Assembly: GCA_028015205.1 (NCBI GenBank)
Contig: JAPWFG010000026.1
Location: 248,001 to 312,000, forward strand
DNA: 64,000 nt
Direction of reading: 5' to 3'
DNA from: Mytilisepta virgata
Lineage: Eukaryota > Mollusca > Bivalvia > Mytilida > Mytilidae
This document shows, piece after piece, positions 60,701 to 64,000 of this stretch (the first letter of the stretch is position 1; each line of letters starts with the position of its first letter). The position numbers and the translations under genes were made by a program. The notes beneath the pieces were generated by a model. The model saw nothing but the letters and a program-made list of their open reading frames with translations. It made no database searches and was not told where the DNA came from.

Positions 60701-63276
60701 TGAAAATAAAATTAATGGTATGTATGATTTTACATCAAATCAGCTCAGCAATACAACAAATTATACAATTATTTCATGTAAATTCAAAAATTAAAATAAT
60801 AATATATAAAAATAATAAAGAATAGATATATACATCTAGCCCCTTGGACAATGTGAGCTATTGCCATCACTTGGCTTATGTCCTTATCTGTCATCAGACG
60901 CAAACATATCTTTAAAAATATCCTCATCTTAAACTATTGATATGTCTCGTGTATAGCTGAAGTCACTAAAAATAGAAAAATTGGCAAAAAGATTTTCAAA
61001 AATCTCCTGAAACTGTTTACCTGCTCCACTGTATTTTGCTCTGTATCTTATTCATGGGTGTTCTTTACAAATGACTGTTAAAAAGGTAATATCAAACTCC
61101 TTGTTGTGATCCATACCTCAAGCTAACATGTCCAGCATTATATGTTGTTCATGTGTAACATAGGTGCCTGAAGACGAAACAGAAATAAGAAAAAAGATGG
61201 TGGAAAATTTGACAGATGGTGCTAGTAGAGAACAGGTAGATAGATTTGAAAAGGAGCTAAAGGAACAAGAGACATTACTAGCAGGATACCAGTCTGAGAA
61301 TAAAAAACTGTATGACCAATTAAAATCTAACCAAAAACAGTCCAAACAGGCAGAGGAGAGGATGTTTAAAGAAAATCAGAAATTGGCAACAGAGGTGGCT
61401 AATTTGAGGTAAAGATGTGAAAATAAAATTTGTTTCAGGAATAGGAGAATAGGTAAAATGGAAAAAGATACATGAAATTTTTAAAATGTAAAATTTAAAT
61501 TAAATTGATTTTCCAAGGAAAAAAGTGGTTATTATTTTGGCAATGTATGGCAGGCTGGCTGGCAGTTGCTTCAAAAAACAGTTCATGCATTGTTTAATCT
61601 TAGAATCACAACAGAAATTCTTGTAATCTATGATAAACAACATTTCAAGTATCTAAGGCGCACATTAAGATTTTTAAGATTTCTTATTGTGTCATAACTT
61701 GTTAGGACAACCAATGCTTGATAGCAGCAGTAATGTAAAGTCAGTAAAAAATTGTTTTAGTTCATGCTTCTTTGATTCTGATCACTACCAAGAAGTTCAA
61801 TTCTATTTTATTCCTTTTAATAATATTTTTTATGACATAAATTGATAGTAGAATTTGAATCTTTTTTAAATTTTAGAACATTATTAGAGAGACAGGAAGA
61901 AGCATATAAAAATAAAGGTGTTATAACGAGTTTACCTGTACAACAGAAAATAGCAGCTGGGAACACAGAGGGTGGGGCTGTACTGGGGGCAGGGAAAATT
62001 GCTATACTTGAGGCAGAAGGGAAGGAAGCCAAGGTAATTTACTTTAGTTAGGTATAGAAATGTAAGAATACTTAAAATTCAAAGATAAGGAAAAAAATTT
62101 GAACTTATAAGATGAATATACATTGTAAAACCAGAAGAATAAAATTAGATTTTTCATTGCCAAACACACCATGTTGTTTTTCTTTGACGTTAAGTAGTGC
62201 ACATTGATGAATTACTGTATCGTTTCATCAGTCATTATTTGGTCATATTATTATTTGATGTATTTGATTTTCAATATTAGATATGTTCCAATTACATTAA
62301 AACTCAGTTTTTTTGGAAGTGTAGGGGACCCAAAGAAAACTTATCCAGTGTTTCAACTCATCTGTATTCAGTTTTGACCTCCAGTTCAACCTATGCATAA
62401 TGTTATGTGCTTGGATTGTTTACAGAAATTTCTTCTCTTTAAATCTGATAAAAAGTGTAAAACAGTAAATTAATGTCACTTATTTTTGCAAACAACAATC
62501 ATTACTATTAAGGAAATTACTTAAGGAGCAAGCTAAAAGTTACACTGTATGAAAGGATGAATACTTCAGATTGAGTTTGATGTCAAAATGATAATATAAC
62601 GTTTTAACTTTAGAACTATAAGGGGAGTTAAACACAACCGATGTATTCAAGCATGTTCAAATAAACAGTGTTGAATTTTAAAAATTCAGGTTTGGTCAGC
62701 AATTTCGACATCATCAAATTGCGACTGTATATTCTAATTATAGATTAAGCATAGTGTTAGTTGTGTTTCTGTTGTGATAAAATTTGAATACATGTACACG
62801 AGTGTCCATTTTCTACAGAGACAAGAAGAGAACGCGAAAAGAGAATTAACAATACTACAGAAAACCAAGGTTGAATTAGAACAACATATTGATCAGCTGA
62901 TTAAAGAAAAAGAACAAATGAGGAAGAAGTTGGAGGAATCTAAAGGAATCAAATCTGAGGAAGCTAGGGTAAGATTCTTGGGTATTTATTATGGTTTGTC
63001 AAATTTTAAAAATCACAGTCTTGATGGTTGAGTTAATCCAGTTGGAGTGACTGAAAATAAGTTTTTGAAGTTGATATCTGTGAGTAAATACATGTAGCTT
63101 AATTATAATTGTAGGAAATAGAAGAAAAATACATCAAGGAAAATGAAAGGCTGAATAGGAAGCTAAAATGGTATGCAGAGAACCAACAGATTTTAGACAA
63201 AGATGCAAAACAATTGAAAGAAAAGGAAGATGAAATAGCTAAACTGAAAGTTAGAATAGAGGAACTGAAGTCAGAG
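27717..63276 (+). CDS. CEP162: CEP162, centrosomal protein of 162 kDa (5' part of gene)
   Basis: CEP162 is a coiled-coil, microtubule-binding centriole protein needed for ciliary transition-zone assembly (family knowledge). I traced 24 coding exons, starting at the ATG 27739. Their lengths sum to 3006 nt (1002 codons) and every junction phase agrees. The N-terminus SKKEFDEQFDAFLRD followed by SVSSEESI and PWWMQDDDDD matches the conserved family start. Residues about 60-640 are polar, Ser/Lys-rich and probably disordered, with an SR-like basic stretch in exon 16. From exon 18 (about residue 640) a long heptad-type coiled coil begins. KQEIFVLQAK (exon 20) and LKWYAENQQILDKDA (exon 24) are the strongest family matches. 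The vertebrate protein is about 1400 residues, so roughly 400 lie beyond the window. The gene exceeds 36 kb because its introns are full of transposable elements. No frameshift or stop interrupts the traced frame. Non-coding first exons could lie upstream of 27717, where an acceptor-like ttatcttaacag is seen. Confidence 0.9.
28522..28642 (+). CDS. CEP162: CEP162 exon 2
   Basis: Acceptor tctatttttag. It encodes SVSSEESITSSKINRYLEPK then a Lys-rich run and PWWMQDDDDDNIGT; ends phase 1. The donor gtttag is weak, and a SINE tail begins within a few bases of it. Confidence 0.9.
28646..28757 (-). mobile_element. SINE 3' part, split by a nested element
   Basis: gtttaaacttatttattttt then agtggattaggaaac matches, in reverse, the end of the SINE at 39640-39855. 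The rest of this SINE resumes at 30653, beyond the nested insertion. Confidence 0.75.
28758..30652 (+). mobile_element. Penelope-like retroelement remnant nested in a SINE
   Basis: The ends are imperfect inverted repeats (ggccaaaa... tgtttccactaac against ...gttagcggaaaca ...ttttggcc), inserted at gccta/gcccta of the SINE. On +, about 29130-29793 reads FLDTKIYKGKRYKETG, FHKPMETFGYLHRSSSYN, HIRNNSDPEQ, KRGYK, then HLPKLIRKHWHLI and AVAYKRNKNLAKYVTSAK, the order seen in C-terminal parts of Penelope-like reverse transcriptases. Stops interrupt it at least twice, and no RT active site or GIY-YIG endonuclease is visible. An inverted second copy is at 34141-35779. Family assignment is by memory of motifs. 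Confidence 0.7.
30653..30905 (-). mobile_element. SINE 5' part with tRNA-like head
   Basis: On the minus strand the head reads cagtgcagtggttagcatgt and ggtctctagttcgattcccg (A-box and B-box like, 30825-30898). It is followed by body sequence shared with 39640-39855. Together with 28646-28757 it forms one SINE opened by the nested element. Confidence 0.75.
31017..31378 (+). repeat. Direct repeat, first copy (intron 2 of CEP162)
   Basis: ttgaacagcaggctctgaat through aaccaacttggta is repeated at 36033-36395 in the same orientation with only scattered changes. This copy lies 200 bp before exon 3, the other in intron 3. No coding signal. Confidence 0.85.
31582..31748 (+). CDS. CEP162: CEP162 exon 3
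   Basis: Acceptor gcttttatcag; starts in phase 1 and ends in phase 0 at gtatta. It encodes TGKSFLKKKQPSPEHSTPI and a polar, Lys/Pro-rich tail ending QKSKTKKE. At 167 nt, skipping it would shift the frame. Large inverted repeats flank it. Confidence 0.88.
32404..32560. mobile_element. 157-bp foldback MITE (copy 1)
   Basis: The two halves are inverted copies: gagaaaccagagtgagttat ... and ... ataactcactctggttcctc, with arms of about 65-70 bp. A second copy of the same 157-bp length is at 50122-50278. Confidence 0.85.
32561..34140. other. Intron 3 segment without recognised features
   Basis: AT-rich intron sequence between the foldback MITE and the inverted retroelement copy. Only short reading frames occur. 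No splice-bounded exon with matching phase was found. Confidence 0.45.
34141..35779 (-). mobile_element. Inverted second copy of the Penelope-like element
   Basis: Reverse complement of 28824-30488 over about 1.64 kb, from ggccacccttaaaaaattg to ttttaggcct. It lacks both outermost ends. The coding region is more decayed than in the first copy. With that copy it forms an inverted repeat with a 3.65-kb loop containing exon 3. Confidence 0.8.
35974..35990 (+). repeat. Poly-G tract
   Basis: Uninterrupted G17 in intron 3, a counterpart in kind to the C22 tract at 41036-41057. Confidence 0.9.
36033..36395 (+). repeat. Direct repeat, second copy (intron 3 of CEP162)
   Basis: Same orientation as 31017-31378, about 5 kb away. 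It contains no exon 3 sequence, so the duplication stopped short of the exon. Confidence 0.85.
36577..36640 (+). repeat. Two-copy tandem repeat, about 31 bp
   Basis: gtgtaaagtataatatttaa plus attccagctga occurs twice in tandem. Confidence 0.8.
36890..37200 (+). repeat. Two tandem copies of a ~164-bp dispersed repeat
   Basis: Both copies carry ccaaattttatgaaactcat, acagagttcaaatttggg and gttatgcccttttat or close variants. This type is widespread in molluscan introns, from memory. The 119-codon reading frame across it is a by-product. Confidence 0.7.
37432..37495 (+). CDS. CEP162: CEP162 exon 4
   Basis: Acceptor aattttttctccag, donor gtaagt, phase 0 to 1. It encodes TKTRGTRGKGDASMSKDSL then ED, basic and Ser-rich. 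Confidence 0.82.
38380..38416 (+). CDS. CEP162: CEP162 exon 5 (37 nt)
   Basis: Acceptor tttttatctag, donor gtaagt. It adds ISEKSEEESQKDK across the junctions; phase 1 to 2. Short, but it is needed to keep the frame between exons 4 and 6. Confidence 0.75.
39174..39223 (+). CDS. CEP162: CEP162 exon 6
   Basis: Acceptor ttttttattcag, donor gttagt. It encodes KLYNKYDSSYGSKNGT; phase 2 to 1. Confidence 0.8.
39297..39575. mobile_element. 279-bp MITE with TTAA ends
   Basis: Perfect 20-bp terminal inverted repeats ttaaggtatccggaccataa at both ends; TTAA closes each side, as in piggyBac-type insertions. The interior has no coding capacity beyond a chance frame. It lies in intron 6 of CEP162. Confidence 0.88.
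39640..39855 (+). mobile_element. SINE body, 5'-truncated
   Basis: gtgttaagggagagcaacac, agatgtctaaaaagagtagg and gtttcccaatccactataaa match, in reverse, the two halves at 28646-28757 and 30653 onward. It gives the uninterrupted reference for the split SINE. The tRNA-like head is missing here. Confidence 0.75.
40099..40154 (+). CDS. CEP162: CEP162 exon 7
   Basis: Acceptor tttattcacag, donor gtttgt; phase 1 to 0. It encodes GKPGFDTLDEIAEKEKFFK, an acidic helix-like piece. Confidence 0.85.
40612..40800 (+). CDS. CEP162: CEP162 exon 8
   Basis: Acceptor ataaataaag, donor gtatat; 63 whole codons. It encodes DMEQNGTVDYGRLNQDMSQ, an Ala-rich stretch and LEDIEEDEVVNKPQTY. Confidence 0.87.
41036..41400 (+). 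repeat. C22 tract followed by a dispersed repeat
   Basis: C22 at 41036-41057, then gtctgtctgtctgtccaaaa and two spaced copies of gtccacaactcctcctacat. It ends caggggtattagtccctttc, a mollusc-type dispersed repeat by memory. It lies within intron 8. Confidence 0.6.
41699..41857. mobile_element. Foldback MITE, agattctccttca family (copy 1)
   Basis: agattctccttcaatttact and ggaatttctccac on the left are mirrored by gtggagaaattcc and tgaaggagaatct on the right. Copy 2 is at 60500-60653. Both are preceded by tatttctcctattc, directly in copy 2 but about 190 bp away in copy 1. Confidence 0.8.
41942..41978 (+). CDS. CEP162: CEP162 exon 9 (37 nt)
   Basis: Acceptor gtaatttttag, donor gtaagt; phase 0 to 1. 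It encodes GSSNQKPSMLSK. Confidence 0.75.
42036..42470 (+). mobile_element. Retroelement-derived fragment (copy 2)
   Basis: Reverse-complement match to 20070-20544: ttttatgggcgtcatcatga then cttggttgacaggtatg encodes FYGRHHDLVDRY, followed by the shared non-coding tail (ctgcaggaagcagagactgc). It lies in intron 9 of CEP162 in the sense direction. Confidence 0.7.
42890..43048 (+). CDS. CEP162: CEP162 exon 10
   Basis: Acceptor attatttgtag, donor gtgagg; phase 1 to 1. It encodes SLMDSISSSMNTTGTSPKV then NTLEEAKGRFDDVDGH; the SLMDSISSSM start resembles the family's mid N-terminal motif. Confidence 0.88.
43078..43206. mobile_element. Small inverted-repeat element
   Basis: ggcttattccattaaaatg on the left mirrors cattttaatggaatagccc on the right (about 18 bp of arm). 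The interior is purine-rich (gaagggaaggaagggaag). It begins within 30 bp of the exon 10 donor. Confidence 0.7.
43457..43723 (+). mobile_element. tRNA-derived SINE in CEP162 intron 10
   Basis: Same family as 15733: ggcttcggtggccgtgtggt head, gttcgaatctcacc B-box, aaacaaacaaa tail. Perfect 11-bp target-site duplications agtggataata are at 43446-43456 and 43724-43734. Confidence 0.9.
44066..44089 (+). CDS. CEP162: CEP162 micro-exon 11 (24 nt)
   Basis: Acceptor ttcaatttaccag, donor gtatgt. It is symmetric (phase 1 to 1) and would add EPSRSSKL plus a split Gly. Frame is kept with or without it, so it may be an optional exon. The call rests on splice signals and composition alone. Confidence 0.5.
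44135..44522. mobile_element. TTAA-ended MITE (copy 1)
   Basis: Ends ttaaggatgatcgctggtc and gaccagcgagcatccttaa; 388 bp. An inverted copy of 405 bp is at 57271-57675. Confidence 0.85.
44523..46834. other. Intron 11 segment without recognised features
   Basis: AT-rich intron DNA. Minus-strand reading frames at 44448-44678 and 45272-45592 have no family resemblance or exon borders. No repeat pair was noticed except at the MITE end. Confidence 0.45.
46835..47192 (+). repeat. Dispersed repeat, copy 1
   Basis: ggaagtgagacatagtgatc then acatttacattcactctgtg and two spaced copies of ttaaagtttttaaaacatta match 58636-59165. The start resembles the 'gtcgagcctgcgac' repeat at 51781. Confidence 0.75.
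47193..48595. other. Intron 11 segment, nothing recognised
   Basis: AT-rich DNA with homopolymer T/A runs. No exon, RNA gene or repeat pair was found by eye. Confidence 0.45.
48596..49130 (+). repeat. Bivalve-type 'acctggcc' dispersed repeat
   Basis: gctaacctggccaaaggcta near the start and gccaggtgagccatacaggc near the end are partly inverted. Inside, atcttctcctctgaaac occurs twice. A short related piece is at 60838-60970. I recognise the family type from molluscan genomes but cannot name it. Confidence 0.6.
49553..49735 (+). CDS. CEP162: CEP162 exon 12
   Basis: Acceptor attttttttttag, donor gtatgt; phase 1 to 1. It encodes GFMGTNTSMEIEAYHQALQE then a Ser/Asn-rich stretch and LVQKILSEGPNTKS. 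Confidence 0.87.
50122..50278. mobile_element. 157-bp foldback MITE (copy 2)
   Basis: Same length and arms as 32404-32560, in intron 12. Confidence 0.85.
50744..50869 (+). CDS. CEP162: CEP162 exon 13
   Basis: Acceptor aacttttgtag, donor gtaaat; phase 1 to 1. It encodes GKERTVEEVLQEMEELERES then KRRDKAVELLEDRRKQAY, an amphipathic helix with coiled-coil character. Confidence 0.88.
51028..51715. mobile_element. TA-flanked inverted-repeat element (copy 2)
   Basis: Ends cagttgattctcgtcgtctc and ttatctt... gaattaactg, flanked by TA; related to 26904-27430. The interior is AT-rich with no transposase frame. Confidence 0.65.
51781..52650 (+). repeat. Hairpin-headed repeat with ~148-bp tandem units
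   Basis: It starts with nested palindromes: gtcgagc ... gctcgac enclosing the perfect 16-bp tgcgacttaagtcgca. Then about four tandem units of about 146-149 bp follow, marked by ataggtctactatatttggt (52204, 52351, 52500) and ctgaccttgacctcattttc. A mytilid-type repeat by memory. Confidence 0.8.
53636..53772 (+). CDS. CEP162: CEP162 exon 14
   Basis: Acceptor ttttactcaaag, donor gtaagt; phase 1 to 0. It encodes HNQDVKEIEEMRGFDLSPVH then a polar tail ending YQPVTQV. Confidence 0.85.
54155..54181 (+). CDS. CEP162: CEP162 micro-exon 15 (27 nt)
   Basis: Acceptor-like gtttaataaag, donor gtaagt. Nine whole codons, TGKSSKSKK; symmetric in phase 0, so it may be optional. Composition fits the basic exon that follows. 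Confidence 0.5.
54659..54920. mobile_element. Inverted-repeat element, ataattttcgg ends
   Basis: ataattttcggtgtataggtcg on the left mirrors cgaccttcagtccgaaaattat on the right (ataattttcgg and ggtcg arms around six mismatched bases). An internal third arm, tagtccgaaaatta, is at about 54844. It lies in intron 15. Confidence 0.65.
55070..55670 (-). mobile_element. Retroelement-derived fragment (copy 3)
   Basis: The minus strand encodes LYDKRDDFNFPIVNFPFLSS then NIPASPAYGVYVSQLIQFSR and FRKFYGRHHELIDRY, the longest version of the family at 20070 and 42036. A frame of 85 codons is open at 55330-55587. It lies in intron 15, antisense to CEP162. No RT catalytic block is seen. Confidence 0.7.
56118..56263. 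mobile_element. 146-bp foldback element
   Basis: caatacatagtcattgtcgg (through aa at 56139) matches the reverse complement of 56242-56263 at 21 of 22 positions. Inner arms gggcgagcttta and gcgagccc also pair. A 12-bp inverted pair tatcctgcaatc / gattgcaggata follows at 56268 and 56489. Confidence 0.75.
56991..57207 (+). CDS. CEP162: CEP162 exon 16 (SR-like basic segment)
   Basis: Acceptor atatatttcag, donor gtatga; phase 0 to 1. It encodes SITERGRSKRKGSKERKKEK, then KKRSPQRRKKSPSVSPRRS and ASSSPRRFMPSGY. It is strongly basic with SP/RS pairs, likely phosphorylated and possibly microtubule-binding (inference from charge). Confidence 0.88.
57271..57675. mobile_element. TTAA-ended MITE (copy 2, inverted)
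   Basis: Inverted relative to 44135-44522, with ends ttaaggatgctcgctggtc and gaccagcgatcatccttaa. It starts 63 bp after the exon 16 donor. Confidence 0.85.
57988..58251 (+). CDS. CEP162: CEP162 exon 17
   Basis: Acceptor tatttttcag, donor gtaaaa; phase 1 to 1. It encodes GGTLNQKFAHVKSSGYGTSY, a highly charged RLEREDNDRQKRRHERKHEL and a segment ending VWSPVDVAKQKVK. The largest coding exon traced. Confidence 0.88.
58527..58605 (+). repeat. Short dispersed repeat shared with 37700-37790
   Basis: ttagatattggagttgtctc then ccatatgcatgagttat is shared with intron 4 sequence at about 37720, with few changes. Confidence 0.75.
58636..59165 (+). repeat. Dispersed repeat with ~190-bp internal units, copy 2
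   Basis: Three spaced copies of cagttaaagtttttaaaaca-type sequence (about 58733, 58932, 59107) and gatcaaaagatagtatccag; related to 46835-47192. Confidence 0.75.
59425..59552 (+). CDS. CEP162: CEP162 exon 18
   Basis: Acceptor acacttttacag, donor gtaaaa; phase 1 to 0. It encodes GTESPQNKKQKYLDPGLESQ then LNASVDAFANYIKEHF. The coiled-coil half starts about here. Confidence 0.88.
59814..59946 (+). CDS. CEP162: CEP162 exon 19
   Basis: Acceptor tttgaaaacag, donor gtaagt; phase 0 to 1. It encodes AKYSVDEPSLAASWKGDKSL then DDDVLKLKGSLQEEKRLHQK, entering heptads. Confidence 0.87.
60351..60463 (+). CDS. CEP162: CEP162 exon 20
   Basis: Acceptor tcatatttcag, donor gtatgt; phase 1 to 0. It encodes DDLVQVEKEYGHMIEMQKQE then FEEQIFKLKQEIFVLQAK, coiled coil and a close family match. 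Confidence 0.9.
60500..60653. mobile_element. Foldback MITE, agattctccttca family (copy 2)
   Basis: Mirrors 41699-41857: agattctccttcaatttact on the left, tgaaggagaatct on the right. It lies 36 bp after the exon 20 donor. Confidence 0.8.
60838..60970 (+). repeat. Fragment of 'acctggcc' dispersed repeat
   Basis: ccccttggacaatgtgagct and catcacttggcttatgtcc resemble the start of the repeat at 48596. Confidence 0.5.
61164..61408 (+). CDS. CEP162: CEP162 exon 21
   Basis: Acceptor tgtgtaacatag, donor gtaaag; phase 0 to 2. It encodes VPEDETEIRKKMVENLTDGA then FEKELKEQETLLAGYQSENK, long coiled coil ending LATEVANLR. Confidence 0.9.
61877..62033 (+). CDS. CEP162: CEP162 exon 22
   Basis: Acceptor aaattttag, donor gtaatt; phase 2 to 0. 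It encodes TLLERQEEAYKNKGVITSLP, a Gly/Ala-rich break in the coiled coil, then ILEAEGKEAK. Confidence 0.88.
62819..62968 (+). CDS. CEP162: CEP162 exon 23
   Basis: Acceptor cattttctacag, donor gtaaga; 50 whole codons. It encodes RQEENAKRELTILQKTKVEL then EQHIDQLIKEKEQMRKKLEE, heptad coiled coil. Confidence 0.9.
63115..63276 (+). CDS. CEP162: CEP162 exon 24 (last exon in window)
   Basis: Acceptor tataattgtag, donor gtgata; 54 whole codons. It contains NRKLKWYAENQQILDKDAKQ, the most family-diagnostic segment seen. The gene continues past the window end. Confidence 0.92.
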
Positions 63277-63298
63277 GTGATATTATTTGTTGTATTAG

Positions 63299-63385
63299 AT
63301 GTTTTATGGGTTAACTTACCCCTTTCTATGTTTTATGGGTTAACTTACCCCTTTCTATGTTTTATGGGTTAACTTGCCGCTTTCT
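63299..63385 (+). repeat. 29-bp tandem repeat, three copies
   Basis: atgttttatgggttaactta plus cccctttct three times, the last with two changes. It lies in intron 24 of CEP162. Confidence 0.9.
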
Positions 63386-64000
63386 ATGAGTGCACACAAC
63401 AGTTTTCTTCAGTTTGTCAAATGACATCATGAATTGATGTTATATGTTTAGCAAACTGGTGGCTGTGATTTTTTTCAAGCTTTTCTGCTATATGGAATTT
63501 AGTTATGTTAAATTTACCAAATTTCAGCTAAAACATGAAGAAAAGTTACAAATACAGCCCCCCCCTTTACAAAAATCCTAGATATTGGCTAATTTTATAT
63601 ATACATGAACATTTGAAAGGGTTTTTAAAAGGTATATGTACAAGGTTATTCACAGGCTTCAAAGATTACTGAATCACCCCAACACAAAAATGTTGGATTT
63701 TCCCTCTATTTAAATGAGGATGTGCATGGATCTATCTCCCACAAGTTAATATTCGTTTAAATGTCTTACTTTTCATATTTCTGATCTTTTTATTAAACTA
63801 AGAGGAAGTTATAATTTTCCTTAAGATAATGAAAAACAACAGTAATCAAAACTCAATGTGCAGTGCTTACAAAATAAGGGAATTTCCTAACCATTATTTA
63901 TAATTTTTGGGAAAAGCCTCTAGAATTATTTATGAAACTGATGTTGCATTCTATATTGATGGACAGATTTTATCGGTTGAAAAATACCGACCTTTGTTTG
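63386..64000. other. Start of CEP162 intron 24
   Basis: AT-rich intron with a C-run near 63560. A possible short terminal exon at 63528-63581 is discussed among the findings. No convincing next exon is seen before the window ends. Confidence 0.4.

Overview
This window is animal nuclear DNA: AT-rich, with split genes, GT/AG introns and many dispersed repeats. Several repeat families look like those of bivalve molluscs, especially mytilid mussels: tRNA-derived SINEs with ACAA-type tails, foldback MITEs, and the 'acctggcc' and 'gtcgagcctgcgac' families. That species guess rests on memory of the families, not on a search. There are no bacterial operons, rRNA genes or convincing free-standing tRNA genes.

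Left part (1 to about 22.6 kb): a head-to-tail array of secreted type-B carboxylesterase/cholinesterase-like genes, all on +. Copy A is cut by the left edge (only exons 3 and 4). Copies B (5131-8269) and C (11984-15105) each have four exons that join in frame into 542 residues, with the Ser-Glu-His triad, the HGG oxyanion loop and three disulfide pairs. The B-to-C spacing is about 6.85 kb. Upstream of both B and C lies a second, frameshifted fragment of exon 1 with its 5' flank. Between genes each unit carries SINE remnants, a 27-bp minisatellite and a GACCGCC-rich minisatellite. Unit C is the most altered: a LINE fragment with a 9-bp target-site duplication, a minisatellite grown to about 1.1 kb, a retroelement fragment, and a 1.75-kb element with 22-bp terminal inverted repeats.

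Middle (22.6-27.7 kb): no gene that I can support. It is AT-rich intergenic DNA ending in a TA-flanked inverted-repeat element just before the next gene.

Right part (27.7 kb to the end): the 5' two thirds of one large + strand gene, CEP162 (centrosomal protein of 162 kDa, a ciliary transition-zone and axonemal microtubule protein). I traced 24 coding exons by splice phase. They sum to 3006 nt (1002 codons) with no frame break, running from the start Met to the conserved coiled-coil segment WYAENQ; the C-terminal part lies beyond 64000. Its introns are filled with SINEs, MITE families in two or more copies, reverse-transcriptase remnants, and a 1.65-kb inverted repeat that brackets exon 3.

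The two gene sets show no functional link. The more unusual signals are structural: graded decay and expansion across the three esterase units, and large inverted repeats around CEP162 exons that could fold in the pre-mRNA.
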